A stretch of DNA of 64,000 nucleotides from Nipponacmea schrenckii (lineage: Eukaryota; Mollusca; Gastropoda; Lottiidae): NCBI GenBank assembly GCA_030562195.1, contig CM060202.1:10602001-10666000 (forward strand). The letters run 5' to 3'. The position numbers and the translations under genes were made by a program. A model generated the notes under the pieces. The model saw only the letters and a program-made list of their open reading frames with translations. It did no database searches and had not been told where the DNA came from. Below are positions 1-11,727 of this stretch, piece by piece. The first letter of the stretch is position 1. The number at the start of each line of letters is the position of its first letter.

Positions 1-1186
1 AGCTTAATATTGTCCAATCAAAATTATCCCTCTAATCTTTCTAGGAATCTCAACCAATCAAATCAAGTCACAAGTTATAGATGCTTTGGTCACATTTCTA
101 TGCCTACAAAACGAAAATGTTATGTGCTTAGTTTAATGCGGGTTAATAAGACCATGTGAATACCTATATTGGGAATTGTGGGTTGTAACATTACGGTTAA
201 GTGATGTTACAAAAGCACAGGCGCAGGTATGTAGGCGTAACCTCTTGTGAGAGAGTATTGTTTGTGAAGTTAGTTTGAAAAATAAAAAATATTAAAAATA
301 AAGTTCACAAGCTTCTAAATCTGAAATATATAAGAGGAATACTGGTTCCCATAGGAAAATTATTGACCATGGTAATAATAATAATATTTTTATTTGTGGA
401 ACTGAGGGATTTTTCCTAAAATACGACTTAAATGAAAGATGGATAAGGTTTAGTAAAATGAGGAATTTTTCCAATGGTAAGATATGATGTGGGTCACAAT
501 GATTACCTGAGACTATTGTTTGTAAATTTTGATGACACACAACAATTACATACACCTTGTTATAAAATGAAATTGTTGGTACAGAAATAATTGATATTTA
601 AATATATTTTGTGTAGCATTCAGATTAAAGGTGAATTGAAATTAATGAGTTATTTAACTTAGTTATTAAGCCTACACATTGATCGACTTAGATCTAAATA
701 TGTAGGTGTTCTAATTAAGTAATTCACCTTTGAAAATTAATAAGATTTTGATTAGTTTTTAAGTTGATTTCAGATCTTAAGTGTGTGTACATGTTAACAA
801 AATATATGTTTTTTTTTTACATCAAATATATTTCTCTCATCCAACTGCTTTATACCTACGTATTTCAACATTTAACTGAACATTTGAGAAGGAGCAGTTT
901 TCTTGCAGACTTTATTCTCTTTTGTTTTATATTTTTTTACCTATGTTTAGTTCAAACTAACAAATCAATCTGTATAAGAGTTAATACAAGAATCCCAGTT
1001 CAGTTTACATAATATAGGGGGCTCTATAAGGGCGTATGTCTGATAAGAAAGGATGTAGTTGACATTTATACAGTCCTTGAAATTTAAAATTATATTATGA
1101 GACAGATGACACAGCAGGTTGATCTGCTCCAACATATTTATGTCATACAATCTCAAACTTTGTTTACTTGAAGCGATTTAATTTAA

Positions 1187-1878
1187 GCAGTAGATATTCG
1201 ACCAGATCGGGTTGCGATGTGAAAAAAGATATTTAGCCAGATGTGAACATTTTTTACGTCATTTGACATAAACTATGTCAAATGATGTCAGAAGGTCAAA
1301 CGGCGTCGGAAGGTCACACTAAAAATTCTTTCTCACTTCTATGGCTTCAAACAAGAATGAAGATAGATTTTGAGACCCTGTTATGAAGGATGGTATATTG
1401 CACTGTCCTTGAATTTTTTATTATTAGCATTGGGGGCACTAGAGTCTTGAAACTGGGGTTACAAATATGGGACAGGCTGATTAATGTGGGGACAACTATC
1501 GGGGTTGGAATTCCAAACATTGTAGGGTCGAATATGCAAGCATTTAGTGCCCCATTGGTCTAAGGAATCCTCCTAAGGACAAAATGTATAAATAAAAGTA
1601 TCATTATAAAATTTATCAGAGATAAAGTGGTCGTATTTGCTAGTTTTTTTAAGGAGAGAATGCCGCACATACCGCCCCTATGTTCCCCTATTTAGTTGCC
1701 AGTTGAATAGACGATCGTGATGGAAAGCCGGATCCAGCATTTTATCTCTGTCAAGTAAAATAATCAACATACAGTAATTGTGGCAGATGGAGCTGATATA
1801 TTTCGACCAATCAGCTATCGCATACGGTGGAATATCTTTTTCCACATCGCAACCGTATTCGGTCGAATATCCACTACC
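1187..1878. mobile_element. TTAA-flanked non-autonomous DNA transposon
   Basis: TTAA is present on both sides (1183-1186 and 1879-1882). The ends are inverted repeats of about 55 bp; the best part shares TTGCGATGTG plus flanking TATTCGACC and AAAAGATATT on both arms with few mismatches. No coding capacity was seen in the 690-bp interior. The target site fits piggyBac or Kolobok types; the class is inference. Confidence 0.7.
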
Positions 1879-1882
1879 TTAA

Positions 1883-4610
1883 TTTAAAGGGGAACTTTTC
1901 CACAACTCAATTTAATTGCAGATTTTAATTGTCCTCAATCTTTGTAAACAGTTTTGACTGTAAGGGAAATGCATGCCATAGTACCTTATTTAATTATTTT
2001 GAATTTGAGATATTTCAGGTCGGCATACAGCTTTCCTTGCATGTCTATTGCCTGAAATATTACATGAACTGACAATTCCATATCTTGTATATGACATGAA
2101 TTGTCCATAAAAGTAGCTTACAAAACCCTTCAAAATTCTTCTCTACAATATTACAGATTTCATAGTGTCTGGAGCAAAAATATTATTTTGGCTTTGTGAC
2201 CTAGAGATTGGTAATAAGTCATCCTTATAATACAAATCTTCAATCATTGTCTCTTTTAAACAATAACCTAGTTGTTTAAGGCAGACAAGTAATATAAAAA
2301 CAACATTCACATTTATACACCTTGTGTCTCTCAAACAAAAACCAACATCTCTACAAGTTTCGTAGAATGGAATATAATATGAAATTGTCTTGATTAAAGT
2401 TTGCTATTGTCTTAGGGAGGTTTCAAAAAGTTTCTTATTACATTTTAAACATTTTAAACACCACAAAAAGAATTTCCAAATGTATAGAGATATGAATTGA
2501 AGTGAAGTTTTACATCTGCTATTCTACACCATAGTAAGCTGATGAAGATATGCAGTCTGCAATGAGGGAACTTTAAGACATCAGACTTTACATTTCAATC
2601 TGCACAGTCTGTTTCACAAAGGACCTTCAAAGAAAGATAGATGTCCTAATCTCGGAAAAGTTAAAGCATATTATATTTTATGAAGAACTCTACAACAGTT
2701 GACATTTTGACGCCAAATATTATTTGGACAATTGCTTTGTAATTCATTGTCAGGCATTTTTAATATATTTATACGGAAGATCTTTTGTTATAGTAAGTCT
2801 ATTGGTTCATTGGTTTTGTATCAAGGATTATTGACTGTATATATTGATAATAGAAAATATAGAAGAATGGTTGATGGTAATTTCAAGTGTCCTGTTCTTA
2901 TTGACCTCGCTAGTCAACATACGAGAACACTTAACACTTTCAACACCTTCATTATCCACACAGAGTTTTTTGGCTTATTCATTGGTGAATATGCAGCTAG
3001 ATGTATTACTAATTCATTTCAAAACAAGTAAATAGGAACGAGCTTTAGTTTTTGTCAATCTGTCTGATTTTCCAGCTAGAAATGTTTCTGTCCAGTAGAT
3101 ATTTTAGGACTTATTTTGAAGCAGTATAACTTTCTGATTAATCTTTCTGTTTCTGTTTGTCCATAATATAAGTATCTGTGACCTTTTCTTGGTATTCATC
3201 GTTATTTGTTTAGAATGAATGAAATGCAATAGAGTTTTACGTTATCTTGTCTGCTCCAGTTTCAGCTGATGAAGACGGGCAATAACATGTAGCGTGTAGA
3301 GTGCCAGGATAATGGCATCAGCCTACTTTTTAAAAATTTCATTATACCAGTTTGTTTATCTGTATTTTGTTTATTGAAGCATCACTATTACGTTTTTAAA
3401 CTTTAATGTCTCGGTCATAATATATTTATCAAATTTTATATTATGGTTAAAAGGTGAATGATGAAAAAACAACGAACAATATAATACTTGATGCAATTTG
3501 CATGATAATAGTGACTACCTGTAGATAATGTCTACAGATGAACAAAAGATATATTGTCCAGTCTTAAGTCACTTGTTGCTTCACAATCGAGTGATCACCT
3601 TTTTGACATGAAATTGGTAAAACTAAAAAAACTTTTTGATTTATATTTTCCATTTTCTGATTTGACAGTGATTGTAGTAGCAAAAAGAACATGGTGTCCA
3701 TTCTGGAAATTACTGTCAATGGAAGCAAATATTCTTTCTTGGTGGTGTTTCAGATGGTAGCATGTATTCACCTTCAACAATGCAACTCAATATACATGTA
3801 CAACAAGGAATCCAGATACACATGACACCCTTGAAGAGCTTTAGTCAAGTGTTCCTAAACATCCTCCAAGATTAGAGGATGACTTTGTGTTGGCAGAGGG
3901 CAATGAGTTCTATCTAATTGAATTGAAAAGTTCTCCACTCTGTTAAAAAAGAAGGAAATATTAAATTTGATATGAATTATGAATCTAGTGATGAAATATG
4001 TCAGTAGAGTTATCTTACAGGAAAAGTTGTTCTAGATCTGTGACCTAAATCTTCATTGGAGGATAGCTTCAATCTACAATATATAGATTCTATGCATCTA
4101 GGTATACTAGGAAATGATTTGATTGTGGTTTGCAAAATTAAGAATTAAGACTGGAATCTATAAATTACATTTACAGTGAACAACTCTCAATTTGTAGAAT
4201 GAGCTTTGAATGAGTTGGAATACTAAATATTCATATTGCTTGATTTAAATAGTATTTTAGGTTGTGCATCATACTGTCAGTTTCCAACAGCATGCATAAA
4301 AGTGATGTAACAGAATATGTTTGAGTGATTTTGGCAGGTGTGTTATATACAGTATGATGTTGATGTATGTTGAATAGTCTATTTTTGTTTATTATTGAGT
4401 CTGGCTGTTAAATAACAAGATTAACTCTATACCTACCACCTTCAAAAACCCTCAAAACATCTTCATTCAAACTGCTGCCAAAATTTCTTCTAGAACTAGT
4501 TTAATCATAATCATTATTCCAGATTGTAAAGAATCAAGGCCATGACACCATTATATCATGTATATCTATCTATTGAGCCAACATGTGATTGATTAAGCAA
4601 TCAAGCATGC
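1883..4610. other. No gene recognised
   Basis: Apart from the SINE piece this is AT-rich with stops in all frames. Around 3840-4140 there are short open stretches separated by stops and frame changes, possibly an old pseudogene, but no family is recognisable. Confidence 0.5.
3218..3332 (-). repeat. SINE 3' fragment
   Basis: Matches the 3' half of the tRNA-derived SINE seen at 58577 and 14226: the antisense order ATGAAATG, AGTTTTACG, GATGAAGACGGGCAA, then CATCAGCCTAC is kept. The tRNA-like head is absent. Confidence 0.6.
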
Positions 4611-4618
4611 TTTTACAG

Positions 4619-4925
4619 CAGAGATTTTCAACCTTGGGGTCGCGTCTGCAAGCTGGGGACGTTGGAAAACTTTTGTGGGATGCGAACATCATATAATCGC
4701 AAAAAAAATGTTGTGTCTGTGAACATGTTATGGTTTAAGATTTAATGCAAGGCCGTGCCGGATGTAATTTATTTATACAATATGATTATATGAAGATAGT
4801 GTAATGAATTTTTATATATTCTATTCGACAGTTATGGTAAGTCAATATTTGAAATGAAATGGGGGACTTGAACATTTCATTAACCAAAAAATGGGGACAT
4901 TGCTGGAAAAGGTTGAATACCCCTG
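4619..4925. mobile_element. hAT-like MITE
   Basis: Begins CAGAGATTTTCAACCTTGGG and ends with GGTTGAATACCCCTG, whose complement starts CAGGGGTATTCAACC; CAG...TTCAACCT ends are typical of hAT elements. The 8-bp flanks TTTTACAG (4611-4618) and TTTTGGAG (4926-4933) match at six of eight bases, as for an old hAT target duplication. No transposase. Confidence 0.6.
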
Positions 4926-4933
4926 TTTTGGAG

Positions 4934-6998
4934 CATAATTCCTTTACCTTGGTTTGGTCTATATCATATTTCTTCCCCTGGTTTGTTGTGTGAGTGTCGG
5001 CTTTCAGCAAATATTTACACAGTATCTCTTTAATTCAAAATGAATACATAAAGAAAGATTACCAAAAATAACACCATGTTATATCATCTTGAATCATTTG
5101 AGCATCTTGAGAATTTGAGTAGCTATCAGGTATTGTTGATAAAGTAGATAAAGTTAGTAACTAGTTCAACATTGATAATTGTATTAAAAATATAAAAGTT
5201 AAAAATCTTAGCATTTGTGAACAGTAACAAATATTTAATAAGTATTTATTTTTTTTTCTTGGTTTGTTTTCGTATTGATTTTTCCAGAAAAAACTAAAAC
5301 AGATAGAGCGTTTGTTGTCCATATAAATAATATGGCACGATTACGGTAATTTTATTTTATCACTTCCAGTTCAACCTCCGAATTATGGCCAATGGAAAAG
5401 TTTCAAATGATGCTTTGTGTTGTTCTAGTTTTTCTTTTTTTCTTTAATCCTTCCTTACAACAAACTAGCTGTTTCTAGAGCATCATGACCCAGAAAAAAT
5501 TGTTCAGCAGTTCATTCATTAGTAATTTGAATTGTCAAAATGTCAAACAAAGTTAGTCCAGAAATAGAAGGAAAAATTCATTTTTTTCAAAAGTTGGACA
5601 AATCCAGACCAATAATGTACTAGAGATGTAAAATGATAATAAAGAAGTAAATAAATCCCCGGTAATATCCTTCTCAAAATATTCAGGATGTAATTTAATC
5701 CTGTTGTACGGTAATCTTACTATTTAGATGAACAAGATACAGAGACATAATATAAGCATATGACAACATCCTGCTGTGCTTACCAAAGTTTATAGACAAA
5801 ATTATAGCATATCTTCAGTCTGAATTTCTTTTTTTCAAATTAAAGGTTCTGTCAGTTGATTTACCTCAAACAATATCACAACATTGACCCACCACATTGT
5901 TTGAATGGGACTTAAAAGATTTACTGTATTTGTTCTTGGTTTATTTTTTCCAGATTTTCACGATACAATTGGGTAGCATGAAATAATGAATTTAAGGCAG
6001 ATGTTTGTTTAATACAGATGTTTTAATTGAAAGAAACGTCTTAATTGCTACACCTGAAATCCGAAAACAAATAAGTTTATTTTTCATCTATTAAAAACTT
6101 ATTACCTAGGATCATTATCAGGGTTTGTTTACAAGTTTACTGTTAACACTGTTAGCTAATGGTGGTTAAGAATCTGTAAAAACTGTTAGAAAATAGAAAC
6201 CTGTGATGCAAACCCATTAAAGTGTGATATCCCCTCAGCTTGAAGTAATAGTGTGTGTTCTAAGAAGATGGCTGTTTATGATATTTTGCCAGGGATATTG
6301 GAAACACCCAGCTGACTGACGGCATGGTTTACAAGATTTAACCCTTGGGTCATGAAAGCTGAATTCTTTCTTGGAAAGTGTCTTGTTCACATTGTTTGTG
6401 TATTTTTGATTGAAGATGTCGCATTGACAAAACCAGTGAGTGGTTTAAAGTACAGAAGGTTGACAGTGCCATATCTCTCTAGCAAGACCTGGATAAAATA
6501 TGTTCCTTGCAAATTGCTATAAGTTTGAAGAACATGCTTTGCCTCCTAGATACACACTTTCAACTCAAAAACACATCTTGTAATCGGTAGACATTCCGGT
6601 AGAAAGAGTTGATTATTTGGCAGGTTCATTCAACAGACATATGTGTTAGGTAATTCTAAAATAATGCTATGAAGATATTTCTGTATAATTTAAGATGATT
6701 TATGGTGAAAACAGATGAAATATAAAGATAACCAATACAGATTGGTGCTATTTCTTCTAGTTCCAAATCTCTCATACCATCTTAACTACTACCATTTCAT
6801 TTGACAAACAGAAAAAAACAGGCGTGATAAGAGAACTTATAGAATTGAGCATGTCTAATTACCTGGAACTATTAAAGATGAATTCTCTCTAGAATTTAAA
6901 AACTTTTAGATGAGTTGCATGTTAGTGTAAGTTAGAAATTCAGTATCCAAACATAAATATGTTATTACCTTTTCTTGCTAATCCTTCTATTATATAAC
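4934..6998. other. Non-coding stretch, nothing recognised
   Basis: AT-rich sequence with no exon-like open frame bounded by splice signals and no structured repeat that I could see. Confidence 0.5.
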
Positions 6999-7002
6999 TT
7001 AA

Positions 7003-8325
7003 CCCTTTGAACCCTGAGTGTAATTTAGATAGAACGTCATATACCCTGAGCTCCAAGCAATATTTACGTATTTCGACTTTGGCGAAAACGTATTGTAATC
7101 GTTCGGATTTTTTTTTTTTTTTTTTTTTTTGCGATTCTTGGATGAGTTTGCAGACAAACTGGTAAAAGGTACAGAAATTCTAAATCTACAGTTGATCTTA
7201 GAATGATTTCTATTATCAAATAAAACAAAACCGGAAGTTCTATCTCTGACTGGAAGTGAGAACCGAAAGTTGAGGTTTTTTTTGCTTTAGCAAGTTTATT
7301 TTCAGTTCGATTTTGACCGGATTTTCAGATTTGAAAACTTCAATGTATTTGTCAACTAACAATTATAGGTTTTATGCAATTAGGTTAAATATTTTACCCA
7401 TGATTTGCAATTCAATATTCAAGGGTCATCGGCAAAAATTTCAGACCGTGATTTCTCGTTTAATATAAATGGTAAAACTTTGAAACTTTACCAGTTGATA
7501 GGCAGTATGATTATAATTTTTGAAAAAATGTGAAAAAAAAAATTCCACTTCCTGTTTAGCCTCAAATGACGTAATTACGTAACTTCCGGTCTAAAACTGC
7601 TAGGTGAAAAGTGAAAACTGTTTTATAAATAACTTGTCAATAGTAATTGATTTGACCTTAATAATTAGGTCAAGCTGCCATATCGGCCGCCATTTTGAAT
7701 TTTTGTTACAATTCTTAAATCCGAAATTCAGACACTATTGATAAACCGATTTTAATGAAATTTAACACATAGATACATTGGATCATTATCTACCTTTTCT
7801 TGGAGATCGATTTTTAAATTTCGTATTTTTTTTCGAATTATTCAAATTTCGATTTTTTCAAAATTAGGTCACTTTAACGGCTACGGAAGGTGTGACCCAC
7901 TTAATCTATGACCTTGAAAATCAAGTCAAATAATATTCAATATATTGTCTACGAGTAGATATTTTTTAATTTAGCTTACTCAAAAAATTCACAGAGATAA
8001 GTGTACTTAAATACAGCAAAAATTGATAATTTTCATATTTTCGCCATCATTAACCGTTACGGAAGGTGTGACCTAATTATTTTATGACTTTGAAAACTAG
8101 GTAAAATGATATCCAATATATTGTTTAGATGTAGGTCATTGCAAATTTAGCCTACATAATATTTTAAGGCTCTCGAAATACGTTCATAATTGTAAGCAAT
8201 TCTAGTTTTTAATTTGTATGATGCTAACGTTGAATGACGTCACTTGACAACAGCGGGTTTACCGGCTCATAGGGTATATATCATATAAGGATAAGCCAGT
8301 ATACCGGCTTATAGGGTTGAAAGGG
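7003..8325. mobile_element. PiggyBac-like non-autonomous element, 1.3 kb
   Basis: Flanked by TTAA at 6999-7002 and 8326-8329. Termini are CCCTTTGAACCCT and AGGGTTGAAAGGG, inverted repeats with one mismatch; CCC...GGG ends with a TTAA target are the piggyBac signature. No open transposase. It contains a T22 tract near 7110 and an internal imperfect duplication: 7860-7970 and 8035-8150 both carry TACGGAAGGTGTGACC followed by similar sequence. Confidence 0.75.
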
Positions 8326-8381
8326 TTAACAGCTAAGTAAGAGGAGAGATGGCTCAGATTGGTTTGTTTTCTGAACAAGAA

Positions 8382-8543
8382 GCAGGGCCCTGTTTCACAA
8401 AGTCTTAACTTAGGATGATTTTAGCGTTCCAATGGTCAGATTGGTCAATCACTTAAATTGAGTATTTATTAACCAATCAGGTTACTGTATTTCTTACAAT
8501 CTTGATTGTATCTTTGTTAAAATTTTGTGAAACTAGTCTGATA
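8382..8543. mobile_element. Short MITE with GTTTCACAAA ends
   Basis: Starts CAGGGCCCTGTTTCACAAAG and ends with TTTTGTGAAACTAGTCTG, an imperfect terminal inverted repeat around a 160-bp non-coding core. The class is not assigned. Confidence 0.5.
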
Positions 8544-8847
8544 GAGGTGAAGGCGGTTGATAAGTAGCAAGTTATTATGGCACAAGGTTGAAGTAGTGTA
8601 GTGTACACATTATAATAGGGTTATTATGTTTAAAAATAAATTCATAGTGGGTCTAATATGGATTATCATAATAATATATTATCTGTAAACTAATTCTAAA
8701 AGCAATTTATTGCACTGAAACTAAATATTAATGATCAATAAATAAATTGAAATGACAAAAAAAAAAAATGCTAAAAAAGGGTTTGTAAATAACTTTCCAT
8801 TGGCTCAAAAAATGCACTGAAATGAGGAATATCATCAGAATTCAATT

Positions 8848-8935
8848 CAGTAGTGTACTTGAGGTCCTTCTGATAATTATTTACAATTAACAATAATCAA
8901 CAGTAGTGTACTTGAGGTCCTTCTGATAATTATTT
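8848..8935. repeat. Perfect 35-bp direct repeat
   Basis: Copies at 8848-8882 and 8901-8935 are identical (CAGTAGTGTACTTGAGG... ending AATTATTT), separated by 18 bases. Confidence 0.9.
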
Positions 8936-11674
8936 CTATTCAAAATGACATTTTTATAAGAAGGGATTCATTTCACTGGCATTGTGGATTTGCTAAAAAT
9001 TTGAGACATTTCCCAAAAATTATCATTGTTTTGATTAACAATTGATATTCTATATTGATTAACTGACCCTTCTCAAGAGTCTATTTGTTTCAACAGTTTA
9101 AATTACTAGAAAAAAAGTCAGCATTACATATCATTATTTTTAGCAGACAGGTATACCCTTGAGTTCATTGTTGTCATTTTGGTTGTAGAATAATCTAGAA
9201 ATAGTTGATACCAAACCATCAGCCATGCCCCTGATAAAAATTCTATATAGCTCTTTTCAAGATAACCTTTCATTAACAGGGACAATCTCAAGATAATATC
9301 TAGTGCTTGTGTACTTATATAATGTTTTCCAGTGATAGATACATATAAAGTTATCTTTATTGTCTTTCATTTTCTTTGGAGTTAACTTGTACATTTGTAA
9401 TAACAGTCAATGTTAATCTTTGAATGACATTTAGAAGTAGATTGAACATTAAATTACAACACTATTATGGATGTACTACTCTTTCCTTTAATATTTGCAA
9501 CGTTTCAATTCACATACAGTCAATGTTGTTGTTATGTACACTTTCAAATAAGTCTGCTATAGAAATTAAGAAACAATTAAAAGAAAAGTCGGTCAGTTTG
9601 TCATGCGGTCCAACTCATGTCTGAAAAATTTGTAGAGTGTTCACATTTAGTCTCAACAGCCTACTTAGCAGACTGGGACAAACTTTTTTGAAACAATCCC
9701 ACCCTATCATGGTGTAATTTACAGGAGTTAACGTTGAGTTGGTATTTACTAAGTTGTTTGAGTGATAGTCACTGAATCAGCCTGCTAATTCGAATCTCTC
9801 ACATCATCTTTACCGTCAAAATCAACACTGACACACTAATTGTTTGGTTTTTGTCAGACAAGCCTGTAAGATAATGAGAAAAACTCCTTTTTTGTCAATT
9901 TGGTACATTTGGGTACATCTGGGCAACAATTTGATTCAGAATTGTTGTCAACATGTTGCTGACTTTGTAAACAAAATGTTTGACAATCATGACTTTGTTT
10001 TTTGGAATTTTTCAAAATTTGTGGTTCTTTTGGGATGGTACAGGAATTACCAAAACAAGAAACTTGATACCTCGTGACTCCATTATGTTCATTAGTATAT
10101 CGTAATATTTATCATCCCAAGTTTGAAGTTCACTTTAAATCTACTTTTTGTAATTAAGTAAATGTATATGTTTGTATCTATTTATGTTTTGCCAATAAAG
10201 AGATATTGTGAGATGTTCCCACATAGTAAAAATGTATAGTAATAATGTTATGTGGTTTTTAAGGTTATCTAGTCAATACTTTACCTAACCTTTATCTTGC
10301 CAACTTTCTTGATATACTTACTTTAAGCAATGGTGTTTAAATATGCACACACATGATAGACCCTATGTAATATTTGATAAAACTTGATCATACTGAAAAA
10401 TTGGACAGAATAAAGATTCCTCTACAGTAGAAACTGTTTATAGCAGTTATGGGGTTGGTTCTATATGTCATGATTGGATACGTTGAAAATGTCAGATGCG
10501 AGTTCTAATTTCGATTGGTGTGTGAAGGTGCGATGACCAAGAATAAGTCACCTTCACTCAAAATGCCTGGGAGTGGTCTTTTAGGGGAGAATTGGATCAG
10601 GGTTTTTTTTGTATCTATTAATTAACACAACCAGTTCAACTATGTGATTATATTATGCCTCAGTATTTATACATAATATTCAAGGATATTGCTTACATTG
10701 AAAAGATGTAGGGGGACTAAAATATGTTCGCACATTGGAGTATGGCGCATATTAAAGGTGGTCGTTTGAGTAGGATGTATATTGAAGACCACCTTACTGG
10801 AGTAAATCTGTAGATGCCTTACAGAGGGAATAAGGTAGATTACACAACAGATTGCGGTCTACCTAGAGTAAAAGCTTGGTCGAGTTATATCCAGATAGTA
10901 CAAATATACTATCTACGATTTTAATAGATTCTGTCCCAACCACTATGTGGCCAACTCATGGCATGGATCTTTCTGGTATTACCCATACAAATACTGTCAG
11001 TTCATGAGGATCTGTACACAAGATATGAAGATATTTTCAGATTTATTGAGATGAGAACAGGTATTTTCAGGTATTTTAAAATTTAAAGACATATGCCTGT
11101 ACATGTGCTCCAGGATTAGCTGCAAAAAACATATTGGGACCATGAAAAAGTGAGAATGTTAGAAGTCATCAAAATGTTAACCCTTTCAAGGCATAATATA
11201 TATGATAAACACAACATTCATTTTGGCTCTATTGGGAGACATTTTACAATAAACAAAAATAAATTATTAAATGTCTTATTGTTGTATGTGAATGACATGA
11301 CATGGAGATCTCCCCGGTGGCAATTGAGATGTGGTATGTTACAATATGTTAATTAGAGATAGATGTTAATAATTAATTATTTTACTTCGTTAAGCTAATT
11401 AGTTTGTCTATAAAGATATTATCATGTTTAACTTACCACTTATGATATTTATATAAGGATGATCTTATCAGTCTAGGTGATGAAGTTCAGTCTAAGTAAG
11501 ATAAATTTAATTGTCTGTTGTAATTGGTTTTGATCTTGAGTCTAGAGGTTGCATTATGTCAAATGAATTCTGTCATGGTTACTAAGACCAATTTTGTTGT
11601 GAACAATTATCCTGTTGAGCCCACCGACTTCATACTTACACCACCACTTTTAGCTTTGGCAAGGTGGTTAATTG
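8936..11674. other. No gene recognised
   Basis: AT-rich. The segment near 10940-11000 (ggatctttctggtattacccat) resembles sequence at 24068-24135 and 50290-50335, so it is probably a dispersed repeat. Nothing else is supported. Confidence 0.45.
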
Positions 11675-11727
11675 TTATCCTAAAAATTGTTGAGCGTTGA
11701 CTTAACGCTCAACAATTTTTAGGATAA
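11675..11727. repeat. Perfect 24-bp hairpin
   Basis: Arms 11675-11698 and 11704-11727 are exact reverse complements (the left arm opens TTATCCTAAAAATTG), with a 5-base loop GACTT. No TSD is evident. Confidence 0.95.

Noticed and set aside
3770..4165. Short open pieces suggesting an old coding gene
   Set aside because: Several stops and frame changes and no recognisable domain; not enough to call a pseudogene.
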